The notes: a model not told the origin generated them from the letters alone. Shown: positions 52,358 through 61,818, numbered from the stretch's first letter. The stretch: 64,000 nt of DNA from Paraburkholderia bannensis NBRC 103871 (GCF_000685015.1 NZ_BAYA01000014.1:62001-126000); one strand, 5' to 3'. Numbers and translations: made by a program.

Positions 52358-54128
52358 CTGATGCTTTCTCCATTTTCCTGATTTCCTCGTCGCGCAACTC
52401 GCGACGCAAAATCTTGCCGACATTGCTCTGCGGCAGCGCATCGCGGAATTCCACCATGCGCGGCACCTTGTAGCCCGTGAGCTGCTGGCGGCAGAACTGG
52501 ATCAGCGCGTCCTCGGTGAGCGCCGGGTCGCGGCGCACGACGAACACTTTCACGCGCTCGCCCTGCACGACGTCCGGCACGCCAATCGCCGCCACTTCGC
52601 GCACGCCGGGATGCTGTGCGATCACGTCTTCGATCTCATTCGGATACACATTGAAGCCCGAGACCAGGATCATGTCCTTCTTGCGATCGATGATGCGGAT
52701 ATAGCCGCGCGGATCCATGACGCCGATATCGCCGGTCGCCAGCCAGCCGTCGTCGACGAACACGCGCGCGGTTTCATCAGGGCGGTTCCAGTAGCCGCGC
52801 ATCACCTGCGGGCCCTTCACGCACAATTCGCCCGGTTCGCCCAGCTCGGCCCACGTGCCGTCGTCGCGGCGCAGGCGCACCTGCGTCGAGGGCGCGGGCA
52901 GGCCGATCGAGCCTTCGAAATCGGCGAGATGCGCGATGTCGACGGGATTGAGCGTGACGATCGGCGAGCATTCCGTGAGGCCGTAGCCTTCGACGATCGG
53001 CTTGCCGGTGACGGCCTTGAAGCGATCGGCAATCGCCTTTTGCGTGGCCATGCCGCCCGCCATCGCAAGCTTGAGGCCGGAGAAGTCGCGCTGGCGGAAC
53101 TCCTCGCTGTCGAGGAACGCGTTATAGAGCGTGTTGACCGCGCTAATGCAACTGAAGGTCTCGTTGCGCAGGATCTTCATGACGCGCTTCGTGTCGCGCG
53201 GATTCGCGATCAGGATATTGCGCCCGCCCAGCGCCATGAAGATCAGCGCGTTGATCGTGAGCGAATAGATGTGATAAAGCGGCAGCGGCGTAACCACCGT
53301 TTCGGCGCCTTCGCTGTCGAGCTGGCCCGCGACCCAGGCCTTCGCTTGCAGCACATTCGCGAGGATGGTGCCGTGCGTGAGCATCGCGCCTTTGGCTACG
53401 CCTGTGGTGCCACCCGTGTATTGCAAAAAGGCGAGGTCGTCGCGCTGCGCTGACGCCGGCGCGCGCGGCGCGCGTGCGCCTTGTTCCAGGACGTCGAGCA
53501 GACGCAGCGCCTGGGGCAGTCGATAAGCCGGCACCATCTTCTTCACATGGCGCAGCATGAAGTTGATGAAGCGGCCCTTCAGGTTGAGACCTTCGCCAAG
53601 CAGGTCGCCCAGTTGCGTGACGACGATGCGCTCGACGGCCGTGCCGGGCAGCGCGTCTTCGAGCGTCTTCGCAAAGCTCTCGAATACCACGATGGTTTGC
53701 GCTCCGCTGTCCTTGAGCTGATGCGCGAGCTCGCGCGCCGTGTAAAGCGGATTGACGTTGACGACGATTGCGCCGGCCTTGAGCGCGCCGAATAGCGCAA
53801 CGGGGTACTGGAGCGTGTTGGGCAGCATGATCGCGACGCGCTCGCCGGGCTTGACGCCCGCGCCTTGCAGCCATGAGGAGAACGCCGTGGCCTTGCGCGC
53901 GAGCGCGCCGTAAGTCATCGGCGAACCCGCGCTCACGTAGGCGACGCGTTCGCGAAAGCGCGCGGTGCAGTCGTCGAAAAACTGCACGAGCGAGGCGTAC
54001 TGCGCGACGTCCACTTCGTGCGGCACGCCGCCTGGGTAGGAGTCGTACCAGACGCCGTCGGTGTTCGGGGCGGCGGCGCCAGCGGTGGCGGTGGCGGCAG
54101 CAGGGTGTGGTTGCGGCGATTCGCTCAT
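52341..54128 (-). CDS. Long-chain fatty acid-CoA ligase (FadD-like)
   Basis: An ANL-superfamily enzyme activating fatty acids to acyl-CoA via acyl-AMP. The 595-aa product has the AMP motif Y-T-G-G-T-T-G-V-A-K-G-A, P-L-Y-H-I-Y-S-L, and G-Y-G-L-T-E-C-S-P with the FadD linker region. The C-terminal G-W-L-A-T-G-D-I-G and D-R-K-K-D-M-I-L-V-S-G-F-N-V-Y-P-N-E-I-E hinge is intact, as is the catalytic Lys near Q-S-N-V-G-K-I-L-R-R-E-L. The N terminus adds an Ala-rich stretch. GGAGA seven bases before the ATG at 54128 supports this start over 54176. It resembles E. coli FadD, but a second such gene lies at 58564, so roles may differ. Confidence 0.9.
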   Translation of the reverse strand: MSESPQPHPAAATATAGAAAPNTDGVWYDSYPGGVPHEVDVAQYASLVQFFDDCTARFRERVAYVSAGSPMTYGALARKATAFSSWLQGAGVKPGERVAIMLPNTLQYPVALFGALKAGAIVVNVNPLYTARELAHQLKDSGAQTIVVFESFAKTLEDALPGTAVERIVVTQLGDLLGEGLNLKGRFINFMLRHVKKMVPAYRLPQALRLLDVLEQGARAPRAPASAQRDDLAFLQYTGGTTGVAKGAMLTHGTILANVLQAKAWVAGQLDSEGAETVVTPLPLYHIYSLTINALIFMALGGRNILIANPRDTKRVMKILRNETFSCISAVNTLYNAFLDSEEFRQRDFSGLKLAMAGGMATQKAIADRFKAVTGKPIVEGYGLTECSPIVTLNPVDIAHLADFEGSIGLPAPSTQVRLRRDDGTWAELGEPGELCVKGPQVMRGYWNRPDETARVFVDDGWLATGDIGVMDPRGYIRIIDRKKDMILVSGFNVYPNEIEDVIAQHPGVREVAAIGVPDVVQGERVKVFVVRRDPALTEDALIQFCRQQLTGYKVPRMVEFRDALPQSNVGKILRRELRDEEIRKMEKASANQDR

Positions 54129-54266
54129 TATGGTTCTCCGGGGCATGCGTGATCCTTGGCCGCGCCCATCATGCACCGTGCCGCGCCGTCCGGGCAGGCG
54201 GACTTTCCCTGCCGGAAAGTTGCCCTGCGAGCGTCATGCAAACGCCATCCAAAAACCATCCAAAAG

Positions 54267-54305
54267 CCAGGGGCCGTGCGGGAGTCAACCCGGCACGGCC
54301 CCTGG
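54267..54305 (-). terminator. Terminator hairpin of the MFS gene
   Basis: A 13-bp stem CCAGGGGCCGTGC (54267-54279)/GCACGGCCCCTGG (54293-54305). On the minus strand it is followed by CTTTTGGATGGTTTTT, so it ends the MFS transcript before the ligase gene. Confidence 0.75.
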
Positions 54306-54330
54306 TGGCGGTATGCGTTGCGCCTGGCGG

Positions 54331-55545
54331 CTAGCTGGTCACATGCTTCGCGGTCTGCGTCATGTCGATGCCGCGCCGCTCGCGGCTGAACAGGATCAGC
54401 ACCGCAATCACGACCGCCACGGTGCCCGCGACAATCGCCATCGCCATGCCGTAGTTCTGGTCGTGGGTTTCAGCGAGCGAGGCCTGCAAGGTCGCGTTCA
54501 CCGACGCGAACAGGTTGCCGAGTTGATACACGAGGCCGGGGAACGTCGCACGCACTTCGTCGGGCGAGATTTCGTTGAGGTGCACGGGGATCACGCCCCA
54601 CGCGCCTTGCACCGAAATCTGCATGAGGAACGCGCCCAGCGCGAGCATCATCGGCGTGGCAGAGAAGGCCCACAGCGGCAGCACCGGCAGCGCGATCAGC
54701 GCGGCGATGCAAATAGCCTTGCGGCGGCCGATCTTTTCGGACATCGAACCGAAGAACAGGCCGCCCACGATCGCACCGATATTCAATACGATGGTAATGA
54801 GCGACACCGTATGCGGATCGAAGTGATGCTGCTCGCGCAGGAAGGTCGGATACAGATCCTGCGTGCCGTGCGAGAAGAAGTTGAACGCGGTCATCAGCAC
54901 GATCGCGTAGATCGACAGCGCGGCGTTGTGCTTGAGCGTCGTCAGCAGGCTCGGGCGCGCGCGCTTTTCCATTTCCTTCCAGGCCGGCGATTCGGGCACG
55001 TGAGCGCGCACATAGAGCACCAGCAGGGCAGGCAGCACGCCGATGAAGAACATGCCGCGCCAGCCGATGTGCTGATAGAGCACGCCGAATACCACGGAGG
55101 CGAGCAGATAGCCGCTCGGATAACCCGCTTGCAGCAGGCCGGAAACGATGCCGCGCGCCTTGGGCGGAATGGTCTCCATTGTGAGCGCCGAGCCCACGCC
55201 CCATTCGCCGCCCATCGCGACGCCGAACAGCGCGCGCAGCACGATGAAGGTGGTGAGGTTGGGAGAGAAACCGGTGAGCAGTTCGAGCAGCGAGTAGCAC
55301 GCGATGTTGACCATCAGCGTGGGGCGGCGGCCATACCGGTCGGCGAGCCGGCCGAATATCAGCGCGCCTAATGGGCGCATGGCCAGCGTTATCGTAATGG
55401 CAAAAGCGACAGCGGGAATCTTGGTGTTGAATTCAGTGGCGATATCTTTCAGAACGAAAACCATTAGAAAGAAATCGAAGGCGTCGAGCGTCCACCCCAA
55501 ATACGCTGCGATCGTGACGTTTTTCTGCTCCGGCGTCCAGCTCAT
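54331..55545 (-). CDS. MFS transporter, SHS/MHS-like (probable organic-acid carrier)
   Basis: A 404-aa, 12-helix major-facilitator permease. The start region Y-L-G-W-T-L-D-A-F-D-F-F-L-M-V-F-V places Asp residues in helix 1 as in the sialate/lactate (SHS) and related acid transporters. Motif A is present as G-R-L-A-D-R-Y-G-R-R-P in loop 2-3. G-G-E-W-G-V-G in helix 4-5 is typical of the MHS/SHS group, and G-S-M-S-E-K-I-G-R-R-K is the second motif A. Substrate is inferred as a monocarboxylate or similar acid, not shown. ATG 55545 with SD AGGAG is preferred over the upstream in-frame start at 55650. Confidence 0.88.
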   Translation of the reverse strand: MSWTPEQKNVTIAAYLGWTLDAFDFFLMVFVLKDIATEFNTKIPAVAFAITITLAMRPLGALIFGRLADRYGRRPTLMVNIACYSLLELLTGFSPNLTTFIVLRALFGVAMGGEWGVGSALTMETIPPKARGIVSGLLQAGYPSGYLLASVVFGVLYQHIGWRGMFFIGVLPALLVLYVRAHVPESPAWKEMEKRARPSLLTTLKHNAALSIYAIVLMTAFNFFSHGTQDLYPTFLREQHHFDPHTVSLITIVLNIGAIVGGLFFGSMSEKIGRRKAICIAALIALPVLPLWAFSATPMMLALGAFLMQISVQGAWGVIPVHLNEISPDEVRATFPGLVYQLGNLFASVNATLQASLAETHDQNYGMAMAIVAGTVAVVIAVLILFSRERRGIDMTQTAKHVTS

Positions 55546-55738
55546 GTCTTTTTTCTCCTGAAAAACCCGCACCCTGCGTGTCTCCCGGCAGTGTGTGAGT
55601 GGCTCGCTCCGCCCCGCGCTGCGAGCTTCGTACGAGTGTACGCCCGGCATTAAACATTTGCATGAATGTCGGGCGCAACCGGACTAAACCCTTAGGGACG
55701 GATTTAGCGGCGCCTATCAGAAGAAAGCTGATTGTTTT

Positions 55739-55760
55739 AAATGTAATTTAAATGTAATTA
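55739..55760. repeat. 11-bp tandem repeat upstream of the MFS gene
   Basis: AAATGTAATTT (55739-55749) followed by AAATGTAATTA (55750-55760), with a partial third copy (AAATGAA), in an AT-rich patch about 195 bp before the MFS start. It may be a promoter or regulator site. The 300-bp gap 55546-55845 has no gene. Confidence 0.6.
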
Positions 55761-55845
55761 AAATGAAGCCGGATATGAATATCGTGTGAATCGCGAATCG
55801 GCAGATTGATTCGCGATCCTGTTTAGTACGCGGCGCTATAGATGC

Positions 55846-57255
55846 CTAATGCTGCGATAGCCAGTTCGCGGCAAGATCCATCACGCCATTCCAGTCGCCC
55901 ATTGTCGTTTGCCTCAGGACGTGAGCCGACGCCATCCACGGCGAGCGCGTGCTGTGGCGGCCCCAGCGCCATTCGCCGGTGGGATTGACGAGCACGGCGG
56001 TCGGTTTGCCCATCATGGCCGAGAGATTGGCGATCCCGGCGTCCACGCTCAGCACGGCGTCGAGCTGCTCGATACAGGCCGCCGTGTCGGCGAAGCTCGC
56101 GATGCCAGCCGAGTAATGCACCACGTTGCCGCGCGGCGAGCCGCTTTTCATCTCCGCCGCCGGGTGGTGCAGGCTCACGAACTGGACGCGGCGGGCGATT
56201 TCCGGGGCGAGCGTCAGGCGTTCGAGCGATTCGATCGGCAGGCTGCGCAATCCGGCCCAGCTCCGTTCCTTGCTGCGCATCGTGCTTTCATGGCGTTGCG
56301 CGCAATCCCAGAACACGCCCACCCGTTTTTTTTCGGGATGTTGTGCGCGCAACGTGTGCGCCCAGGCCGTCGCGCGCTCGCGCTGCGCTGCGGGCGCGCG
56401 CAGGAAGGCGGGGAAATACGGTGCGGGGCGCGGCACGTCGCGTATCGCGAGCATCGGCAGGTGAAGCAGGGTGGCCTGCATGGTCGGGGCAAAAGCGTGG
56501 ACGGCGGGAAGCAGCGCTTCATCGCAGGGCGCGAAGAGCGCGAGCGGGCGTGCGCACGCGACGACCTTGCAGTCGGGCAAGGAGGCTTCGATCAGACTAT
56601 GGATTGCCGCGTCGCAGGTCACCATCACTTGCGCGCCGGCGTCCCGCCAGTGCCGCACGCTGCCGAACAGCATGAACTGGTCGCCGTAGCCCATCTGGTG
56701 CGTCACGAGTACGCGCTCGCCGCGCAGATCGCGTTGTCCATTCCACATCGGGATATCGCTGTGCCGATAGCTGCCGCTGTCGCCGCAGTTGCGCCACAGC
56801 CAATGCGTAAAGCCGCTTGCGTCGCCCTTGCTGAGCATGGCTTCGGCCAGCCACTTGCGGGCGCGCAGTTTGTCGGGATGGCTGTCCGGCTCCGGTTGCT
56901 GGATCGCCTGGTTCAGCACGGCGATGGCTAGCTCGACGTTGCCGCCTAAATAGAGATCGCGGCCGAGCCGTCCCAGATAGAACAGCGGCGACCAGTCGAG
57001 CGTCGCGTGATCGATCCAGGTTTGCGCCGCCTGCGCATGGTGGCCGAGCAGTCGCAAGGCGCGGGCGCGCGCGTGGACGAAAGTGCGGCTGCGCGGATCG
57101 AGTACGAGGCCTTTTTCGGCCCAGGGGAGCATCTGCTCGTCGCGCTGTACGCCCGCGAGCGCTTCGCAGATCTGTTTGAGCGGTTGCGGGTCGGCTGGCT
57201 GGCGGGTGTGCGCGACGAAGGATTCGAGCAGGCGGTGTTCGGGATTGAGGCTCAT
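55846..57255 (-). CDS. TPR protein with glycosyltransferase-9-like C-terminal half
   Basis: A 469-aa cytoplasmic protein. Residues ~1-140 are helical TPR-like repeats (W-A-E-K-G-L-V-L-D-P-R-S, A-R-A-L-R-L-L-G-H-H-A-Q-A-A). Residues ~185-469 resemble the glycosyltransferase family 9/heptosyltransferase fold: G-E-R-V-L-V-T-H-Q-M-G-Y-G-D-Q-F-M-L-F at the start of the first Rossmann domain. The late S-F-A-D-T-A-A-C-I-E-Q-L-D-A-V-L-S-V-D-A-G-I-A-N-L-S-A-M-M-G-K-P-T pattern matches the nucleotide-sugar site. Similar TPR-GT proteins act in glycan or glycoprotein synthesis; acceptor unknown. It is on its own, with no polysaccharide cluster nearby. Confidence 0.8.
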   Translation of the reverse strand: MSLNPEHRLLESFVAHTRQPADPQPLKQICEALAGVQRDEQMLPWAEKGLVLDPRSRTFVHARARALRLLGHHAQAAQTWIDHATLDWSPLFYLGRLGRDLYLGGNVELAIAVLNQAIQQPEPDSHPDKLRARKWLAEAMLSKGDASGFTHWLWRNCGDSGSYRHSDIPMWNGQRDLRGERVLVTHQMGYGDQFMLFGSVRHWRDAGAQVMVTCDAAIHSLIEASLPDCKVVACARPLALFAPCDEALLPAVHAFAPTMQATLLHLPMLAIRDVPRPAPYFPAFLRAPAAQRERATAWAHTLRAQHPEKKRVGVFWDCAQRHESTMRSKERSWAGLRSLPIESLERLTLAPEIARRVQFVSLHHPAAEMKSGSPRGNVVHYSAGIASFADTAACIEQLDAVLSVDAGIANLSAMMGKPTAVLVNPTGEWRWGRHSTRSPWMASAHVLRQTTMGDWNGVMDLAANWLSQH

Positions 57256-57648
57256 GATCGGCTGGGCAAGTCACGGTTCAGGTATGAGAAAAATCTTATC
57301 GATGCGTCAGGCGCGTCGATATCGGAGCCGTCCTAAATCGTCTTGAAATGCCGCCACCCGATGTCTGGGCGCGTTTCGCCTGATTGTGCAGCCCATGCGC
57401 AGTTCGCTGCACGCCACTCACAATTTCACTGATAATGAACGACCGTGCTTTTCCTGATTCACTTCGTTTGCCGGAGTGACTAGAATCGGACGCGATCACG
57501 TTGGTTTCGCTATGCGGAACGAATGATGGCGGGCACCGACATCAGCAAGGACACAAGCGCGGACACAAGTACAGAGTCAGCAGAACCAGGAGGCGGGCCG
57601 CGTCGCGGCCCCCGCAGGACATCAGGCAGACATCAAGGAGACGCAGTC
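57256..57648. other. Intergenic region before the SDR gene
   Basis: About 390 bp between divergent genes. The SDR frame is open upstream from 57523, but that 42-codon stretch is Gly/Arg/Thr-rich without homology. A GATAAT (57431-57436) has no acceptable -35. No gene is called. Confidence 0.5.
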
Positions 57649-58422
57649 ATGCAGGTCAGGGAATTGTTCGAATTGAAGGGTCAGGTGGCGCTCATCACGG
57701 GCGGCTCGCGCGGTCTCGGGCTGCAGATGGCCGAGGCGCTGGGCGAAATGGGCGCGCGCGTGGTGATCTCGGCGCGCAAGGCCGACGAACTCGCCGAGGC
57801 GCAGCGGCATCTCCAGGCGCTGGGTATCGAGGCCATGACGATCGTGAGCGATCTCCAGCGCCCGGACGCCGCCGTGAAGCTCGTCGACGAAACGCTGGCG
57901 GCGTGCGGCCAGATCGATATTCTGGTGAACAACGCGGGCGCTACATGGGGCGCCCCGGCCGAGGACTATCCCGACGAGGCATGGCACAAGGTCATGAACC
58001 TCAACGTCAATGCGCCGTTTTTCCTCGCGCGCGAAGTGGGCAAGCGCTGCATGATCGGGCGCAAGCGCGGCAAGATCATCAATATCGCCTCGATTGCCGG
58101 CCTCAAGGGCTCGCTCGGCCCGATGCAGACCATCGCCTATAACACCTCGAAGGCCGCCGCGATCAACTTCACGCGCGCGCTCGCTGCTGAGTGGGGCAAA
58201 TACGGCATCAACGTGAATGCGATCTGCCCGGGATTCTTCCCGACGAAGATGGCGGCGGGCCTGCTCGACAAGCTTGGCGAGAGCGTGATCGCGCATACGC
58301 CGCTGCAACGGCTGGGCGACGAGAGCGACCTGAAGGGCGCCGTGGTGTTTCTCGCGAGCGGTGCGTCGCGCCATATCACTGGCCAGTATCTGGCCGTCGA
58401 CGGCGGCGCGAGCATCGTCTGA
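57649..58422 (+). CDS. Short-chain dehydrogenase/reductase (SDR)
   Basis: A 257-aa classical SDR, NAD(P)-dependent. The cofactor motif is T-G-G-S-R-G-L-G (G-x-x-x-G-x-G), with N-N-A-G-A-T-W-G, the catalytic Ser in I-N-I-A-S-I-A-G, and Y-N-T-S-K (Y-x-x-x-K). P-G-F-F-P-T-K-M and the C-terminal I-T-G-Q-Y-L-A-V-D-G-G-A-S complete the family pattern. The 2',3'-ribose region (I-S-A-R-K) with Arg/Lys suggests NADP(H). SD AAGGAG eight bases before the ATG at 57649 decides the start. The acyl-CoA synthetase gene follows 141 bp later in the same direction, so the two may act in one acyl/alcohol pathway. Confidence 0.88.
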   Translation: MQVRELFELKGQVALITGGSRGLGLQMAEALGEMGARVVISARKADELAEAQRHLQALGIEAMTIVSDLQRPDAAVKLVDETLAACGQIDILVNNAGATWGAPAEDYPDEAWHKVMNLNVNAPFFLAREVGKRCMIGRKRGKIINIASIAGLKGSLGPMQTIAYNTSKAAAINFTRALAAEWGKYGINVNAICPGFFPTKMAAGLLDKLGESVIAHTPLQRLGDESDLKGAVVFLASGASRHITGQYLAVDGGASIV

Positions 58423-58563
58423 TCGCGGTCGACGCAAGACCGCGATTTATCTCGCATACCTAAGCCTATCGGATGGCTCGCGGCGCGGCCCAGCTGCCGC
58501 GAGCCGATTGCACGACCCGCGCGCCGCTCGTGGCGGCGCGCAATCCACGGGACGGAACCCGCC

Positions 58564-60267
58564 ATGTCCACGCCTGCCGTCGCTGTATCGCGCAAGACCT
58601 CGTCGAAAAGCTCGCCTTTCTGGCCCGCGCAACTCTCGCCGAACCTCAGTATCCCTGCCACGAACCTGTTCTATAACGCCGAAGTCTCCGCTGCGCGTTA
58701 TCCAGACAAGCCCTTCATCATCTTCTACGACACGCCCATCACGTTCGCGCAGTTCAAGGACGAGGCCGAGCGCGTCGCCGGTTATCTGCAAACGCAATGC
58801 GGCGTGAAGGCTGGCGACCGCGTGCTGCTCTACATGCAGAACAGTCCGCAATGGGTGATCGCCTACTACGGCATCCTGCGCGCCAACGCCGTGGTCGTGC
58901 CCGTCAATCCGATGAACCTGACCGACGAGCTTGAGCACTACGTGGAAGACAGTGGTGCGACGACGGCTTTCGTCACCCAGGAGCTTTATCCGCGCATCGC
59001 GCCGTTGGTGGGCGAAGGCGCGGGGCCGGGGCTGCGTCATCTGCTGGTGGCGACGTACAGCGACTACATCAAGCGCGAGCCGTTTGCGACGCCGCCCGAA
59101 TTCGTGAGCGCGCCGCGCCATGTCGAAGGGCCGGGCGTCGCGCATTGGGCCGATGTGCTGGAAGCGAATATCGCACCGGCGCCGCTCACCGCAGGCCCCG
59201 ACGATCTTTGCGTCATGCCCTATACCTCGGGCACGACCGGCAAGCCCAAAGGCTGCATGCATACGCATCGCAGCGTGATGTGCACCGCGGTGGGCGGCTG
59301 CAACTGGTTCGGAAGCAATCAGGACGCCGTACAGTTGTCGGTGCTGCCGCTCTTCCATGTGACCGGCATGCAGGGCGGCATGAACAGCCCGCTGTATAAC
59401 GGCTCCACGGTCGTGATCCTGCCGCGCTGGGATCGCGACGTCGCGGCGCGTGCGATCGAGCATTACCGCATCAACGGCTGGCAGGCGATTTCGACGATGG
59501 TGGTCGATTTCATTTCGAATCCGCGCATCGGCGAATACGACCTGTCGAGCCTCGCGTGGATGCGCGGCGGCGGCGCGACCATGCCCGACGCCGTCGTCAA
59601 GAAGCTGCGCGATCTGACCGGTCTGGAATTCGTCGAAGGCTATGGCATGTCGGAGACCATGGCGGCCACCCACATCAATCCGCCGCAAAACCCGAAGCCG
59701 CAGTGCCTGGGCATTCCGGTGTTCGACGTCGATGCGCGTATCGTCGATCCGATCACGCTGGAAGAGGTCGCTGAAGGCGAGGCGGGCGAGCTCATCATGA
59801 GCGCGCCGCAGGTGATGCAGGGCTATTGGGGCAACGCGAAAGCGACGAAAGAGGCCTTCATCGAGCGCGACGGCAAGCGCTTCCTGCGCACGGGCGACCT
59901 CGTGCGGCGCGACGCCGACGGCTACTACTTCATGACCGACCGGCTCAAGCGCATGATCAATGCGTCGGGCTACAAGGTGTGGCCGGCCGAAGTGGAGGCG
60001 CTGATGTATCGCCATCCGGCGATCAAGGAGGTGTGCGTGATCGGCACGCAGGACGCGAAGCGCGGCGAGACGGTGAAGGCCGTGGTCGTGCTCGATCCGC
60101 AGCAACTGGGCAGCGTGAACGAGGACGACATCATCGCGTGGGCGCACGAAAACATGGCCGCGTACAAGGCGCCGCGCATCGTGCAGTTTGTCGATACGCT
60201 GCCCAAGTCGGGTAGCGGCAAGATCCTGTGGCGCAAGCTCCAGGAAGACGAGGAGGCCGCGCGGTGA
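58564..60267 (+). CDS. AMP-dependent acyl-CoA synthetase
   Basis: A 567-aa ANL-family ligase. Core motifs are all present: Y-T-S-G-T-T-G-K-P-K-G (P-loop), L-P-L-F-H-V-T-G-M, E-G-Y-G-M-S-E-T-M, R-T-G-D-L-V-R-R-D-A-D-G-Y-Y-F and D-R-L-K-R-M-I-N-A-S-G-Y-K-V-W-P-A-E-V-E. The catalytic Lys is in K-S-G-S-G-K-I-L-W-R-K-L. It is closer to the medium/long-chain group than to acetyl-CoA synthetase. With the SDR upstream and the oxalate cluster downstream, roles in fatty-acid or organic-acid use are possible; oxalyl-CoA synthetase activity would be speculation. A convergent unknown gene follows after a hairpin. Confidence 0.88.
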   Translation: MSTPAVAVSRKTSSKSSPFWPAQLSPNLSIPATNLFYNAEVSAARYPDKPFIIFYDTPITFAQFKDEAERVAGYLQTQCGVKAGDRVLLYMQNSPQWVIAYYGILRANAVVVPVNPMNLTDELEHYVEDSGATTAFVTQELYPRIAPLVGEGAGPGLRHLLVATYSDYIKREPFATPPEFVSAPRHVEGPGVAHWADVLEANIAPAPLTAGPDDLCVMPYTSGTTGKPKGCMHTHRSVMCTAVGGCNWFGSNQDAVQLSVLPLFHVTGMQGGMNSPLYNGSTVVILPRWDRDVAARAIEHYRINGWQAISTMVVDFISNPRIGEYDLSSLAWMRGGGATMPDAVVKKLRDLTGLEFVEGYGMSETMAATHINPPQNPKPQCLGIPVFDVDARIVDPITLEEVAEGEAGELIMSAPQVMQGYWGNAKATKEAFIERDGKRFLRTGDLVRRDADGYYFMTDRLKRMINASGYKVWPAEVEALMYRHPAIKEVCVIGTQDAKRGETVKAVVVLDPQQLGSVNEDDIIAWAHENMAAYKAPRIVQFVDTLPKSGSGKILWRKLQEDEEAAR

Positions 60268-60295
60268 GCCGGTGTATTGCGTTGATGTATGGCGA

Positions 60296-60337
60296 CGGCG
60301 GCCTCGCCTTTGCGAAGGCCGCCGATCAAGACGTTTT
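60296..60337. terminator. Hairpin between convergent genes
   Basis: CGGCGGCCT (60296-60304) pairs with AGGCCGCCG (60316-60324). A five-T run comes only after eight further bases (60333-60337), so plus-strand termination may be weak. Confidence 0.5.
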
Positions 60338-60371
60338 TCGTCTGAACCCGATTTGAACCTTCCCGCGAGCA

Positions 60372-60755
60372 TCAGGCTCCGGCCAGCGCCGGCAGCCCGG
60401 GCTCGCTCCAGTCCCATCCCCCTGTTTCGTGTCCCTGCGACGTCTGCCTGACCGCGGCTTGATGCGTGGTCTGCGCAGGTGTCCACTCGCCAGGCGCCTG
60501 CGCATTCTTGCGTCCGAGTATCGCTTCGCACAGGAAGTCGATGCTGTAGGCGTTCAGCAGGTGCGCATGATGCGTCCTGATATAGGCGGCAAGGCGTGCC
60601 GCCTCGCCCTCGATCGACGCCAGCGCATGCAGCGTGGCCGTATCCCAGCGAAACCGCAATCCCAGTTCGGCGAAGGCCGAATTGAATGCGCACAACTGTG
60701 CGTGGGTGTGCGGCTCGTGTTCGATGGCTTGCAGGGAAGGGGACGGCTGATTCAT
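60372..60755 (-). CDS. Unknown 127-aa protein
   Basis: I do not recognise a family. The protein is soluble, with a predicted helical core: A-Q-L-C-A-F-N-S-A-F-A-E-L-G-L-R-F-R-W-D, L-H-A-L-A-S-I-E-G-E-A-A-R-L-A-A-Y-I-R-T-H-H-A-H-L-L-N-A-Y, then I-D-F-L-C-E-A-I. A polar Trp/Pro-rich tail follows. SD AGGAG eight bases before the ATG at 60755 and normal codon bias for this genome argue that it is real. It is divergent from the GntR regulator of the oxalate cluster (244 bp apart), so it could be a member of the same regulon. Confidence 0.65.
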   Translation of the reverse strand: MNQPSPSLQAIEHEPHTHAQLCAFNSAFAELGLRFRWDTATLHALASIEGEAARLAAYIRTHHAHLLNAYSIDFLCEAILGRKNAQAPGEWTPAQTTHQAAVRQTSQGHETGGWDWSEPGLPALAGA

Positions 60756-60932
60756 GACGTTTCTCCTGGTGCAGATGAAGAGTGGCGTGAATCCAGCGTA
60801 GAAGCGGCGATCAATAAACGATAGTTAAAGTTTTTTTCGATATTCATAAAGCAAAAGCTATGAAATCGGATTGCGTGCGATTTCCGTGGCTGGGTGCGTG
60901 TAAACCCGCTTTGTGATCTTCGGATTGCTGAT

Positions 60933-60946
60933 ATATCGTATTTCAC
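60933..60946 (+). promoter_or_regulatory. Candidate GntR operator before the regulator gene
   Basis: ATATCGTATTTCAC matches 12 of 14 bases of ATATTGTATATCAC at 61840-61853 before the oxalyl-CoA decarboxylase gene. It lies 54 bp before the regulator start in the divergent promoter region. Confidence 0.5.
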
Positions 60947-60999
60947 ATATCGCATTCGCCAGCAGCGCAGGCCACACGAACGTTGGAGACCCGTCACCG

Positions 61000-61719
61000 A
61001 TGTCCGCCGAAACCCAAGACGAAGCCGCAGCGTCGCCGTTGTTCCTGGCGCTCGAACCCATTCATGCCACGGTTTCGTTGCGCGACCAGGCCTACGCGAA
61101 GCTCAAGCAGGCGATTGCCGAAACCGACATCTACCGTTCGCGAGACGAAATTCGTCTCGATGAGAAGGAGCTCACCGAAAAGCTGGGTGTGAGCCGCACG
61201 CCGGTGAGAGAAGCGATGACCCTGCTGGAGCAGGAGGGTTTCCTGCGGACGGTGCCGCGGCGCGGCGTCTATATCCTGCGCAAGACGCGCAAGGAGATCG
61301 TCGAGATGATCTATATGTGGGCGGCGCTGGAGAGCATCGCGGCGCGCCTTGCGACGCAGCGCGCCTCGGACGCGGACATCGCCCGCCTGCGCCGCATGTT
61401 CGCGGACTTCGGCGAGCACGCGCCTGCCGAACATATCGAAGAGTACTCCGAAGCAAACATCACGTTTCATCAGGCGCTGGTCGAGCTGTCCCAGTCGCCG
61501 ATCATCGTCGACACCATTAAGAACATCTTCATGCATGTGCGCGCGATTCGCAGAATGACGATCGCGCAGAGCGACCGGGCCTCGCGCTCGATCGTCGACC
61601 ACATGCGCATTATCGAGGCGCTGGAGGCGCGCGACACCGAACGCGTCGAGCGTCTTGTGCGCCAGCATTCGATCGAGCTTGCGCTGTTCGTCGAGGCGCA
61701 CTGCGATTTTCTCGACTGA
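61000..61719 (+). CDS. GntR-family (FadR/FCD subgroup) regulator of oxalate genes
   Basis: A 239-aa regulator with an N-terminal winged helix and a helical FCD ligand domain. The DNA-binding part is ~40-105: R-D-Q-A-Y-A-K-L-K-Q-A-I, L-D-E-K-E-L-T-E-K-L-G-V-S-R-T-P-V-R-E-A-M-T-L-L-E-Q-E-G-F, V-P-R-R-G-V-Y. The FCD domain (~110-235) keeps the metal-ligand pattern N-I-T-F-H and the late histidines (D-H-M-R-I, R-Q-H). ATG 61000 with GGAGA ten bases upstream is the start; the open frame further up lies in promoter DNA. It precedes oxc directly, and a shared motif suggests it controls both itself and oxc. Confidence 0.87.
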   Translation: MSAETQDEAAASPLFLALEPIHATVSLRDQAYAKLKQAIAETDIYRSRDEIRLDEKELTEKLGVSRTPVREAMTLLEQEGFLRTVPRRGVYILRKTRKEIVEMIYMWAALESIAARLATQRASDADIARLRRMFADFGEHAPAEHIEEYSEANITFHQALVELSQSPIIVDTIKNIFMHVRAIRRMTIAQSDRASRSIVDHMRIIEALEARDTERVERLVRQHSIELALFVEAHCDFLD

Positions 61720-61818
61720 GTTGTGCGTATCGACCGGTGTGAACGTGCTGGTGATGTTATTCGGACTACGTAGTAACGATCAGGAAGTTTCAGCAGGCAA
61801 GACGGAGCGGAAAACGTC

